64,000 bases of DNA from Epiperipatus broadwayi (lineage: Eukaryota; Onychophora; Udeonychophora; Euonychophora; Peripatidae). The translations under genes were made by a program, and so were the position numbers. Positions 11,985 to 23,609 of the stretch are shown one piece after another. The DNA is taken from positions 8,041,852 through 8,105,851 of the forward strand of contig JAQFVV010006220.1 in NCBI GenBank assembly GCA_028023455.1, read 5' to 3'. Numbering within the stretch: the stretch's first letter is position 1; each line of letters starts with the position of its first letter. The notes beneath the pieces are model-generated. The model was not told the DNA's origin, made no database searches, and saw only the letters and a list, made by a program, of their open reading frames with translations.

Positions 11985-12135
11985 GATAAGTCAAACAAGC
12001 AGACACAGAACATTCTTATGTGATATATGTGGATGAATCATTTCACAGATTGATTTGTATTATCACGGTAAAACATCTTTTAATTTTAATTCTTCTTCTG
12101 GAATAAGAATGCATATATATTTGTGATGAGTGATA
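11985..12135 (+). pseudogene. possible C2H2 zinc-finger relic
   Basis: The plus strand reads RTFLCDICG, a stop, then about ten residues and YYHGKT. CDIC (12,019-12,030) and the His (12,064) are placed almost as in a C2H2 finger (C-X2-C-X11-H; X12 is usual), and HGKT resembles the end of a finger before its linker. About 100 bases later a second CDE(C) appears (12,121), preceded by an aromatic-rich YI as in the next finger; 84 bases would be canonical. At least one in-frame stop and small indels break it. Without a linker (TGEKP) the call is tentative. Confidence 0.28.
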
Positions 12136-12169
12136 ATGATGAACTTAAAACATTCATAAAATAAATATA

Positions 12170-13120
12170 TAATCAAAGATATGCTTCTGACTATGGGAGA
12201 AAATATTTTGACAATTTAATACACATTATTTAATTGAAGTATTGTTTTATATTTGATTTGTCATCTCCTTTCTTCTCTTGCTAAACTAATGTTGAATGCC
12301 AGCATTATTATTTACAAATTATTACTCATCACCACATACTTTAATACAATGAATAACCTATAATGCAAAAACTGTTATAGATAATTAAATATTCATTACA
12401 AAAACAAATTAAATTAATTATGAAGAAATAAAAATTTCAATCTGCAACAATCATACACTAAACATGAATTGAAGATACAAAAGTAAAAACTAGAAAAAGT
12501 AGAGAATATTATGATTTAAGTATATTAGCAAATATCTGATCAGCCTGAATTACAAATTAAATCACTATAAAAAAAATATCTTGCCTTTTGCAAGACATTT
12601 TTCATGTTTTATTAAAAAGGAATATTTTCCTGAAAATAAATGATTAAAAAAGCATGTTTTTTTTTTTTACAAAAAAGACATTATGTAGATTAATGCAGTT
12701 AAAGAAAAATATATAAATAGAGTAATATTATATATTAATTAAGAATATTTAAAAAACAATACTGCTTGCATGACACAATATCAATTTTTACTTTCATGCC
12801 TGACAACAGTAATATTTAAAATTGCAAATACTGACATTTATCAAAACTAATGATTGTTTAAAGTAATTTTTCAGAACTTAGAAGTAAAATATGCTGCTCT
12901 TATATAAATATTACAAGAATGCCAATGAACTCCTTAGATTTAAATGTCAACTAAGTGATTAAAATAAAATAAATATATATCACTCTAATATACAATCCTC
13001 ACTCCCTCTCTCCCATCAATAAACAAAATATATTTCCATTCTTAACATTAGATGTATTTACAAATTAGTTAAATTTATGACTGCTAGGATAATTATTCAA
13101 AATATTCCCCAGAGAATAGG
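12170..13120. other. AT-rich non-coding stretch
   Basis: Nothing supported. It contains short A/T runs and no repeat shared with the array that follows. Confidence 0.6.
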
Positions 13121-13125
13121 GTTTT

Positions 13126-14819
13126 GAATCCAGACTTTCAAGCTCCTTTCAGTCATCCATTCCATTTTATATAACCGATACACATGATGACATACATGTG
13201 AAAAAGATCAAATGATTTCCAATATATGTATTTTGTGCTGAACCAGCACTCATCAGTCGGTCCAGATCATCATTTTCCACATGCATATATAATCAGTGCT
13301 CAGTTTATATTACGATAGTAAATCTTCAAACTTTAAAGGACAGACTTTTTCTTCACCAACTCTTCAGCCATCTCTATCGTGGAAAATGTGATGATGGAAT
13401 GTTTAAAGACTTTGTTTTGCCAATTTTCTTGTCATATCCATGTTATCTGTAAGTCAGTCTGATCCCTCATATGTAGGACATTTGATCAGCATGCAGATTG
13501 AATTTGTATTATTTAAATACAAGTATAGTATATATACTTAAACTAAATGTTATTAAAGGTGATTTGAATCCAGACTTTCAAGCTCCTTTCAGTCATCCAT
13601 TCCATTTTATATAACCGATACACATGATGACATACATGTGAAAAAGATCAAATGATTTCCAATATATGTTTTTTGTGCTGAACCAGCACTCATCAGTCGG
13701 TCCAGATCATCATTTTCCACATGCATATATAATCAGTGCTCAGTTTATATTAGATAGTAAATCTTCAAACTTTAAAGGACAGACTTTTTCTTCACCAACT
13801 CTTCCGCCATCTCTATCATGGAAAATGTGATGATGGAATGTTCAAAAACTTTGTTTTGCCAATTTTGTTGTCATATCCATGTTAACTGTAAGTCAGTCTG
13901 ATCCCTCATATGTAGGACCTTTGATCAGCATGCAGGTTGAATTTGTATTATTTAAATACAAGTATAATATATATACTTAAACTAAATGTTATTAAAGGTG
14001 ACTTGAATCCAGACTTCAAGCTGCTTTAAGTCATCCATTCCATTTTATATAACTGATACACATGATGACATACATGTGAAAAAAGATCAAAAGATTTCCA
14101 ATATATGTATTTTGTGCTGAACCAGCACTCATCAGTCGGTCCAGATCATCATTTTCCACATGCATATATAATCAGTGCTCAGTTTATATTACGATAGTAA
14201 ATCTTCAAACTTTAAAGGACAGACTTTTTCTTCACCAACTCTTCAGCCATCCCTATCGTGGAAAATGTGATGATGGAATGTTCAAAGCCCTTGTTTTGCC
14301 AATTTTGTTGTCATATCCATGTTAACTGTAAGTCAGTCTGATCCCTCATATGTGGAACCTTTGATCAGCATGCAGGTTGAATTTGTATTATTTAAATACA
14401 AGTATAGTATATATACTTAAACTAAATGTTATTAAAGGTGATTTGAATCCAGATTTTCAAACTCCTTTCAGTCATTCATTCTATTTTATACAATCAATAC
14501 ACATAACCACTTACATGGGGAAAAGATAAATGATCTCTAATATATATATTTCATGCTGAACATACACTCTTCAGTTGGTCTGAATCATTATCTCTCACAC
14601 ACATATATAATCAGTGTTCATTTTATATTAAGATGACAAATCTTCAAACTTTAATGAACAGGCTTCGATCTTCTCCAACTCCTCAGCCATCCCTATCAAT
14701 GAAAATCTGGTGATGGCACCTTCAAAGCCCTTGTTTTGCCAATTTTTTGACATACCCATGTTAACCATAAGTCAGTCTGACTCTTCATATGTAGGACTTT
14801 AAAACCAACTAATGAGTGC
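13126..14819 (+). repeat. 440-bp tandem array, forward orientation, 4 units
   Basis: Unit starts (GAATCCAGA) are at 13,126, 13,566, 14,005 and 14,445, giving periods of 440, 439 and 440. Units 1-3 are very alike; unit 4 is clearly more diverged and is cut short near 14,815. Each unit holds GAACCAGCACTCATCAGT, CATATATAATCAGTGCTC, a GTGATGATGGAATGTT block and TATTTAAATACAAGTATA. No open frame is conserved between units. The same sequence occurs singly at 40,394-40,470 and as a fragment near 63,042, so the unit derives from a dispersed repeat family that was later tandemly amplified. Confidence 0.9.
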
Positions 14820-15892
14820 TGGTTCAGCAAAAAATAAATATATTGAAGATCTTTGTTTGTTTCACATGCATGTTATCATGTGTAGCAGTTATATATGACA
14901 GAATGGATAGCTGAAGGGAGTTTAAAAGGATGTGTTCAAATCTCTTCTTAATTACATCTAACTTAAATATATATGCTATACATGTATTTAAATATTAGAA
15001 ATTCAGCCTGTATGCTGCCATCCCTCTTTTGGCCATTTAAAATGGTCTTTAGGCCCTACATATAAAGGGTCAGATTGACTTACAATTAACGTGGGTTATG
15101 ATAACAAAACTGGCAAAACAAGGGCTTTGAACATGCCATTATCAGATTTTCAATGATAGGGATGGCTGAAGAGTTGGAGAAGATTGAAGCCTGTCAATTA
15201 AAGTTTGAAGATTTGCTATCTTAATATAAACCAAGCCATCATTACATATATGTGTGGGAGATAATGATTGGAGCAACTGATGAGTGCTGGTTCAGCAGGA
15301 AATACATATATTAGTGATTATTTAACTTTTTCATATGTAAATGATTATGTGTATTAGTTGTATAAAATATAATAGATGACAGAAGGAAGCTTGAAAGTCT
15401 GGGTTCAAATTCCCTCTAATTATAACCAAAGTATATATATTATACTTGTATTTAAATATTACAAATTCAGCCTGCCCATCCCTCTTCTGTGTGTTTAAAA
15501 TTGTCTTAAGGTTCTACATATGAGAGGTAAATTGACTTATGATTAACATGGGTATGACAAGAAAATTGAAAAAACAAGGACTTTGAACATGCCATCATCA
15601 GATTTTCAATGACAGAGATGGCCGAAGAGTGGGGAAGATTGAAGCCTGTTCATTAAAGTTTGAAAATTTGTTATCTTAATATAAAATGAGCAATGATTAT
15701 ATATATATATATATGTGGAAGTTAATGATTTGGAGCCACTGATGAGTGCTGGTTCAGCATGAAATTACATATATTGGCGATCATTTACCTTTTTCATATG
15801 AATGCGATCATGTGTATTGGTTGTATAAAATAGAATGGATGACTGAAGGGATCTCGAAAGTCTAGGTTCAAATCCCCTCTAATTATAATAAA
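14820..15892 (-). repeat. 440-bp array, inverted half, about 2.5 units
   Basis: From about 14,820 the same repeat runs in reverse orientation (TGATGAGTGCTGGTTCAGCA at three places, near 14,810, 15,280 and 15,740). These inverted units are more diverged from each other than forward units 1-3, and they resemble forward unit 4 more than units 1-3. The outer end at 15,860-15,892 (GGTTCAAATCCCCTCTAA) mirrors the start of unit 1. GGTTCAAATCC also resembles a pol III B box, but no convincing A box precedes it. Confidence 0.85.
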
Positions 15893-15899
15893 TATTCTA

Positions 15900-17975
15900 A
15901 ATTAATAAACAACAAATAACAATAAAAAAAATTAATTATCTGAAAAATGAATAAATACATTGCCCAAACTGCACCAATATATATTTGTATGGATATATAT
16001 ATATATACTGTTAGTTAGTCAAGACTTGCATGTATGATCAACATCCATCAGCAGATGGCACACAAATCTAGAATGTTTTACATTAAATCATTAGCTATCA
16101 TTAGGGGTTCACTTACTGATATTTATATACAAAAGTTATAATTTACTGGTGAGGATATCTAACCATAAATCCATACAAAACCAATTAATTTAGAATTATT
16201 CAATTGACCACAGTATGAGGTATGACAATAAAAGAGATATTAAAACAAACAATATAAATACATTTTAGATTATGTTAAAACATACACTATAATGGCTTTG
16301 GTTATTGTATTTTATAGTTTCACTATAATCATATATATACTTATATAACCTTTCTAACATCTTTATGAATACCATCATGGACCAAGTTTCAATAGTAGAT
16401 ATTAATCTCAGCTATTTAATTAATAATGGTTGGTTATGCATGTTAAAGCTATGTTCGTATGTGTATGCATATATTGCTTCTGAATTTTACCTAGCAGGTG
16501 ATTGATATTAGCACTGACTCCAATCAAGGGTCTTATTATAGTTGCTTACGAATATTATACATTTCAGAATTTTTAATAATATGCACTCAGTACTTTGCCA
16601 AACAATCATAATTTTATAAATTAATAATATAATTGCATATGTATTCTATAAACATTTGAAATATTTCTAAAATTACAATCATGGAATTAATTAATCTTAA
16701 TAAAATGTATACTTCAAAAACCAAGAATAAATGCATGAATCACCAATAAATGGTGGACATATGTCAAAATATATCTATAAAACAAAGCAGGTAAAATCCT
16801 TAGAAAATACTTTACTGGATACATGTAAATATATCAATATCCTCTAGTATATAAACTAGTATCTGTTTAAAACTTTTGATTAATAAGTCAAGCTCACATT
16901 AACTAAGTTAATAATTAAAAACATTCCTGCCATTTTTTTAAAAACAAAATATTAAAATATTGATCCCAATAAAATATTTAAAATTTGATGATATTCAGAG
17001 ATATTAATTTTGAAATAACAATTCCCATTGATCAACCTGCTTTTACATAAATATTATTTTCTAATAACTTAAATAATTATTAAAATGATTTGCAAGAGCC
17101 AAACTATTTATTCTGGTTTTTTTTTTTAAAATAAACAATTAGCTATGGAATTTCGCCCTTATAAATTTCTCACTACCCTTTTTTAAAAATTCTTAAAACT
17201 AGCATTATAATAATACAACATAACTCAAATCCTTAACTACACTATACACAATATTTATTAGTTAAAAATAAATAATAAAAAATATTAACTAAGAGATCAG
17301 ATAGTGAAATAAATAATAAGTCTATAGGTAAAAAAAAAGTTCATTTAGACTTCAAATCAAATTCATGAATGTCTATAAATTAAAATGGTTTTCATATAAT
17401 TTACCTAGGATCAGTCTTTATAAGTCAACAAAGTTCATCAGCAATAATAAAATATTTCTTTCTTTTTACATATACTTTTTTACTTTTATTTAGGATCTGT
17501 ATGGAAATCACAAGTTGAAGTTGATATTGCAGGATCCTGTGTTTTCCTTGGTTGATTTTTTTTTAAACATTTGAGTATAATTATTTTTTAGCATGTTTTG
17601 AACTATTTACTGGGTCATAATCATTTTTTCACATATTTGAAATATAAATCATTGACAGATGTAGGTTTTATATAGCTGGCATGTTTTACTTCACTTAATT
17701 ATTTCAATGACCAAAAGATTGAGTAAGAAGATACTATACCTAGGAAAAAGTTCTTAGATGTAAACAAACCACTAAACATCACATGATCACCATCTCATAA
17801 ACAACCAATGTATGGGAGTTTTCTTGGTGTCAAGAAATGATTTTTGCACATTAATTAAAAGACAAATCCTGTACTGATAACTAGTATGATGCAGGAATCA
17901 GACAAACTGATTTCTGTTGCCTGTTATTTATACTACTTTTTCTTCTTCTGAAGAATATTTTAATCCTTCAATTAA
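15900..17975. other. AT-rich stretch with one possible exon
   Basis: Mostly featureless. At 17,494-17,574 a good plus-strand splice acceptor (pyrimidine-rich, ending TTTATTTAG) is followed by 26 open codons reading DLYGNHKLKLILQDPVFSLV and a TGA; I do not recognise it. A motif at 17,777-17,799 (CATCACATGATCACCATCTC) recurs near 1,691 and 61,623. Confidence 0.35.
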
Positions 17976-17988
17976 AGACAGATTTATT

Positions 17989-18815
17989 AATATTTAAACA
18001 GCATTAAACTGTTGCACATGCGCTTTGGATTTTAACTATAAAATGAATGAATACTAACACTTCAAACACATGATAAAGTCTTTGGAAAAGATAGAATGGC
18101 CATCTATCTTTTCAAACCCAAATGCTTTTGTATGGGCAAATCTTAAGTGTTTGAAAGTGAAAGCATGAAGATATTAAATAATCACTTTAAATTACTTATA
18201 CATGCTTGAATGAATGACGCTGGTGAAATTTACTAGAATTTACGATACTTCATTCTTATTTGAAATTAAATGGATGTAAATAAGTCAATTATTTTATATA
18301 GCGTGATGTGGGTTTGAAAAGATAGATGGCCATTCTATCTTTTCCAAAGACTTTATCATGTGTTTGAAGTGTTAGTATGCATTCATTTTAGAGTTAAAAT
18401 CCAAAGCGTATGTGCAACAGTTTAATGCTGTTTAAATATTAGCTTATAAATATCGCGCTATATAAAATAATTGACTTATTTACATACATTTAATTTCAAA
18501 TAAGAATGATGTATCGTAAATTCTAGTAAATTTCACCAGCATCATTCATTCAAGCATGTACAAGTAATTTAAAGTGATTATTTAATATCTTCATGCTTTC
18601 ACTTTCAAACACTTAAGATTCGCCCATACAAAAGCGTTTGGGTTCGAAAAGATAGATGGCCATTCTATCTTTTCCAAAGACTTTATCATGTGTTTGAAGT
18701 GTTAGTATTCATTCATTTTATAGTTAAAATCCAAAGTGCATGTGCAACAGTTTAATGCTGTATAAATATTACAGTTTATTAACATCACGCTATATAAAAT
18801 AATTGACTTATTTAC
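17989..18815. mobile_element. inverted array built on a hairpin sequence
   Basis: Two modules occur: P (about 125 bp, ending in GGAAAAGATAGAATGGCC and its near-palindromic continuation) and Q (about 200 bp, with GCTGGTGAAATTTACTAG). The order is P-Q (17,989-18,310), inverted P-Q (18,311-18,650), then inverted P again with a truncated Q (18,651-18,815). The hairpin centres on TGGCCA and occurs three times. The exact 13-bp repeat AGACAGATTTATT flanks the block (17,976-17,988 and 18,816-18,828), which may be a target duplication, although the right copy also resembles the continuation of Q. No open frame is shared by the modules. Confidence 0.75.
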
Positions 18816-18883
18816 AGACAGATTTATTGTAAAATAATTCTATTGTTAAACAAACTAAATATTTTGAAAGGGAAATAAAATAT

Positions 18884-20401
18884 TTTAACGGTCACTGAAA
18901 TTTGGTCTTAAAGTATCTGTCGACAGGGCGCCATCTAGGCCATTCGAACCTAGAAAAATTTATAAAGTAGGCAGATACGCACTATTAAAAATCCACCTTT
19001 TCTTTTATTGACCGTTTGCCCTTGCCACTAGCTCAAGGAGTAGCAGAGATTAATATAATATAAATTCTTATCCAATTATATTTCAATATAAAAAAAAAAA
19101 ATAAATAAAATAAGCCACTGCCAGTAATTAACACACAAATAGATTTTTTTATTAACGCACATTTAAAATTGAGGAATAAATTTATTTTAGATTTTACATT
19201 AATAATTTTTTTTAAAATTTAAATTCACATTACTATTTAAATAGACCGCACAGAAGGATATTTCTGAGGGTGAATTTTTATTTTACTGAGACGCATGTGT
19301 TACTAACGGTCCTTCCCATACGAAGTTTTCCCGAAAACAAATCGAGTCATTCACCCCTTAAAAGAAGTTTTCCCGAAAACAAATCGGGTCATTCAAAGGG
19401 GTAAGTGAAGCAACCGACAGCAAAACACATACATATCAGGTAATGAAATCAAACCCTCCCAACTTCAACGTAACTTTTAATTAGAACATAATATACACAC
19501 ACACACAAAAAAAATGAAATGGAAATGATTGCTTAAACATCTGCATAAAAAATATTAATAACTGATTTTGCATTTTTAAATCAGATAAGAGTTCTTATTT
19601 TCAGCTATTAATTAATTGCAAGTTTTAGGAAAGTTCTTATTAAATAGACACTATAGTTCATACGTTATGGATTGAGCAGATTTTAGGGATCCGTCTTCAT
19701 GATCACTTTCGTAGATTATGTCATTCTTTGAAATGAAACCACTACTTGCCATTCATTTGGTCAGGAACTGTCATCCCGAGGCCTCAGCTGGTTGTCCGGA
19801 AAATCAAACTTATTGCAGACTTCCACATCGTGAAAATCTGCAATATAGCCAGTTATAACAACATATTCATAGTCAGCTCAGATAACAATCCCCAGAATAA
19901 TTTGGCTTTTATATTTTTTATTAGTCTCTTATCATCCAATCTTTGGATTCAAAGAGCAAGACATCACTAATCCATTTGTGTTTCAGTTATGGTCCGTGCT
20001 GTCATTTTCGTGTTTGCATTGGTCATTTAATTCCTTTGTATTCTTTTATCTGACCATTTAATTTTTTTACATGCCTCACGGGTTAGTTTGCTTTTGAACA
20101 ATCATTTAATTAATAAGACAATCATTTCTATTTTCTAAGACTATAGAAATCAACATTATTTCTATTTTTAAAATATCAATCTTTATATTTTTACTTTTTT
20201 ACAAAAAAAATACTGTCAAATGCTTTTATCTGTAAAAGCCTTCAAAGTTTCCTATCTGTGCGATCTATATATACGTTACACAACTTTTAATTTCCAGTTT
20301 TTAAGTTAAGTTTTTTTTTCATTTTAATAAATCAATTTTTATTCACGATCTTTTTATTTTAGTTTTAAAATAATGTAACAGCATATTTATATACCGTTAC
20401 A
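18884..20401 (-). repeat. 3' LTR (1,518 bp)
   Basis: This matches the second copy along its full length. Inside, GAAGTTTTCCCGAAAACAAA is duplicated with a period of 42 bp (19,322 and 19,364), separated by CACCCCTT and followed by AAAGGGGT, so a stem-loop can form. GTTTTCccGAAAAC is itself palindromic. A 74-codon plus-strand open frame inside is broken by indels in the other LTR and is not a gene. Confidence 0.85.
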
Positions 20402-20870
20402 TATCAGTAAACTTCCTCAAAAAACAAAAACATTAAAAAAAAAGAATTTACTTAGTATTAGTAGTAATGACGTTTCACAAATTGATAAACAATAAAATTT
20501 TGGTTAGTAGTTAAAAAGACAAAATTTTGGTTAGTAATTACAAGAAAGACGAAAAAATACTGACTATTCTTTCTTTTCCACTCCAGCTGAGATTACGCCT
20601 CCTCCCTCAAGAGTTCCCTTTTTCCTACATTTCATTATTAACTTAGGCAAGTCAAAGAAGTTACATGATTTTAATTTTTTTTTTTTTTAAATTATGATTT
20701 ATATTAATTACATTTTATTCCTCGCATTTATTTCTACACATGCGCAATTTTCTTAGTGGCAGTACTTTTTACACAAAATTCAAGTTTATAACTTTATACA
20801 ATATAGATAGAAAATATTTCACTTTAAAAAAAAAAATTTACTCAGTGTACTCGTGGTTTATTATACATCA
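20402..20870 (-). other. non-coding interior of the LTR element
   Basis: It has no reading frame with gag, protease, RT, RNase H or integrase motifs. It contains a short duplicated block AAAATTTTGGTTAGTA (about 20,495 and 20,521). Purine-rich GAGGAAG lies about 11 bases from the 3' LTR on the minus strand and could be a poor polypurine tract. Confidence 0.6.
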
Positions 20871-20887
20871 CCCCAAGTTGGGCGCCA
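20871..20887 (-). promoter_or_regulatory. primer binding site, tRNA-Lys type
   Basis: The minus strand reads TGGCGCCCAACTTGGGG one base inside the 5' LTR. It differs at one position from TGGCGCCCAACGTGGGG, the site complementary to the 3' end of tRNA-Lys1,2 used by several retroviruses and retrotransposons. Its position directly after the LTR fixes the element's orientation. Confidence 0.85.
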
Positions 20888-20888
20888 T

Positions 20889-22403
20889 TTTAACGGTCAC
20901 TGAAATTTGGTCTTAAAGTATCTGCCGACAGGGCGCCATCTAGGCCATTCGAACCTAAAAAAATTTATAAAGTAGACAGATACGTGCTATTAAAAATTCA
21001 ACTTTTCTTTTATTGACTGTTTGCCCTTGCCACTAGCTCAAGGAGTAGCAGAGATTAATATAATATAAATTCTTATCCAATTATATTTCAATATAAAAAA
21101 AATAAATAAAATAAGCCACTGCCAGTAATTAACACACAAATAGATTTTTTTATTAACGCACATTTAAAATTGAGGAATAAATTTATTTTAGATTTTACAT
21201 TAATAATTTTTTTAAAATTTAAATTCACATTACTATTTAAATAGACCGCACAGATGGATATTTCTGAGGGTGAATTTTTATTTTACCGAGACGCATGTGC
21301 TACTAACGGTCCTTCCCATACAAAGTTTTCCCGAAAACAAATCGAGTCATTCACCCCTTAAAAGAAGTTTTCCCAAAAACAAATCGAGTCATTCAAAGGG
21401 GTAAGTGAAGCAACCGACAGCAAAACACATACATATCAGGTAATGAAATCGAATCCTCCCAACTTTAACGTAACTTTTAATTAGAACATAATATACACAC
21501 ACAAAAAAAAAATGAAATGGAAATGATTGCTTAAACATCTGCATAAAATAATAATAATAATTGATTTTGCATTTTTAAATCAGATAAGAGTTCTTATTTT
21601 CAGCTATTAATTAATTGCAAATTTTAGGAAAGTTCTTATTAAATAGACATTATAGTTCATACGTTACGGATTGAGCAGATTTTAGGGATCCGTCTTCGTG
21701 ATCACTTTTGTAGATTTTGTCATTCTTTGAAATGAAACCGCTACTTGCCATTCATTTGGTCAGGAACTGTCATCCCGAGGCCTCAGCTGGTTGTCCGGAA
21801 AATCAAACTTATTGCAGACTTCCACATTGTGAAAATCTGCAATATAGCCAGTTATAACGACATATTCATAGTCAGCTCTCAGATAACAATCCCCAGAATA
21901 ATTTGGCTTTTATATTTTTATTAGTCTCTTATCATCCAATCTTTGGATTCAAAGAGCAAGACGTCACTAATCCATTCGTGTTTCAGTTACGGTCCGTGCT
22001 GTCATTTCCGTGTTTGCATTGGTCATTTAATTCCTTTGTATTCTTTTATCTGACCATTTAATTTATTTTACATGCCTCACGGGTTAGTTTGCTTTTGAAC
22101 AATCATTTAATTAATAAGACAATCATTTCCATTTTCTAAGACTATAGAAATCTACATTATTTCTATTTTTAAAATATCAATCTTTATATTTTTACTTTTT
22201 TACAAAAAAAATACTTTCAAATGCTTTTATCTGTAAAAGCCTTCAAAGTTTCCTATCTGTGTGATCTATATATACATTACAGAACTTTTAATTTTCAGTT
22301 TTTAAGTTAAGTTTTTTTTTAATTTTAATAAATCAATTTTTATTCACGATCTTTTTATTTTAGTTTTAAAATAATCCTAACGGCATATTTATATACCGTT
22401 ACA
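20889..22403 (-). repeat. 5' LTR (1,515 bp)
   Basis: Same sequence as 18,884-20,401 with minor differences, including the internal 42-bp duplication (21,342 and 21,384). On the minus strand it should carry the promoter; AT-rich TATA-like motifs are too common to choose one. Confidence 0.85.
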
Positions 22404-22739
22404 ATATATAACAAGGTTTAATTACAAATCTAAGATAACAGATCATTTTCAGAGTAATTAATTTTGATAAAAGAACAATAGAATATACATTTTTATTTCT
22501 GATTTCAATTGATTTTATTTAAAAATCTTAATTTTATATCCTGTGGTTTTTTTTTCTTTTACTTGGATTTTATTAATTAAAAATTTTGTTTAAATAAATC
22601 TTTTTTAATTCTATAAAGAATTAAAATTATAAAAATAAAACTTTTTTTTCATTTCCTGACTAATTTAAAATAAAAGAATTTTTACTTAAACTTAAAATAA
22701 GAGTATTTCATTTGAAAACTAATGAAATTTCTTATACTG

Positions 22740-22870
22740 ACCTATGTGCATATACTTATGCTAAATTTAAAATTTAGCCTAATATCAATATGGAATGTAA
22801 GGTTTGAACCTTAAAATTATTTTCCCTGCTATCAACCACTTAACTATGCCTGAAATGAATATTCGTTATG
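22740..22870 (-). repeat. tRNA-derived SINE copy
   Basis: On the minus strand an A box TAGTTAAGTGGT (plus 22,835-22,846) and a B box GGTTCAAACC (plus 22,801-22,810) have tRNA-like spacing. The downstream body (TAAATTTTAAATTTAGC and CATAAGTATATGC) is shared with the copy at 23,450-23,605. Confidence 0.55.
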
Positions 22871-22879
22871 TTTATGCAT

Positions 22880-23450
22880 GATTATATATAATACAAATGT
22901 ATGTAAATATGTTTTACAATATATTTATTAATAATATATGGAAACAAATACACATTTGCATATTTACAGTATTTACAATAATTATACTCAATCTGCTTAT
23001 GTTGGTGAAGTATAACTCCTAGTTCTAGAGTGAACTACTGAAGGGACTGCAGTGCTCTTATTGCTTTCCTACCACTTCAAGCTATAATTGGTAGTTTGAC
23101 TCACATTGGCATTTGATTCTAGCATCTTCGAATCCTGAATGTGGGCTTACTTTACTGTTTCAACCCATTTTGCTTAACAGCTACTATCTGAAGAATATAG
23201 ATTCAGTCTTTTATCACTGTGACAGTAGTTCTCTGATTCTACCCTCAAGAGGTTTGACTATTTATTGCCAGATCCCTATCCCTATGGAAACATACTGATT
23301 CAGTGAGCATCATAGTCTATTAGTCCATTTTTTGTCATTGGCTATGCATTACCATTTGCATAAGCATTGGTTCGAGGCAATGAGTGCACAATCCAATCTA
23401 TATAAGACAGAATTTGGACTAGTCCATTATTTAAATAATATTTCCTATAC
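22880..23450. other. less AT-rich segment between two SINE copies
   Basis: About 400 bp (23,020-23,420) has a more even base composition and no homopolymers. It has several short open frames on both strands but no recognised domain. TTCGAATCCTGAA near 23,138 resembles a B box without an A box. Confidence 0.4.
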
Positions 23451-23605
23451 CAGTGTATATGTATATATCTATGCTAACTTAAAAATGTAACCTATTACAG
23501 ATATTTAATTAGGTGTAATATTTCACCAATATACAATCTAACATTTGAATCTTAAATTATTCTCCCCAATGTCAATCACCTAACTAAACTTGAAATGGAT
23601 ATTTT
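23450..23605 (-). repeat. second tRNA-derived SINE copy
   Basis: A diverged relative of 22,740-22,870, in the same orientation. The A box region TTTAGTTAGGTGATTG and B box AAGATTCAAATG are degraded, and the body again carries TATGCTAACTTAAAAATG-like sequence. It is older than the first copy. Confidence 0.45.
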
Positions 23606-23609
23606 TATT

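Larger units (their letters stand above)
18884..22403 (-). mobile_element. LTR retrotransposon with almost no interior (LARD-like or deleted Ty3-type)
   Basis: Two direct copies of about 1.5 kb (18,884-20,401 and 20,889-22,403) flank only 487 bp. Read on the minus strand each copy starts TGTAACGG and ends CCGTTAAA, and the 5' LTR (20,889-22,403) is followed at once by a primer binding site. ATAT flanks both outer ends (18,880-18,883 and 22,404-22,407), a weak 4-bp target duplication in such AT-rich DNA. The interior has no gag-pol and only a poor polypurine stretch next to the 3' LTR. The two LTRs differ by scattered substitutions and small gaps, so insertion was fairly recent. It is either a non-autonomous element moved by a partner's proteins or an internally deleted copy. 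Confidence 0.85.

Noticed and set aside
13126-15892. Regularly spaced repeats suggesting a CRISPR array
   Set aside because: Units are 440 bp and continuous with no spacers; this is a eukaryotic tandem array.
19746-19970. 74-codon plus-strand open frame inside the LTR
   Set aside because: The other LTR has indels at the same place, so the frame is not conserved.
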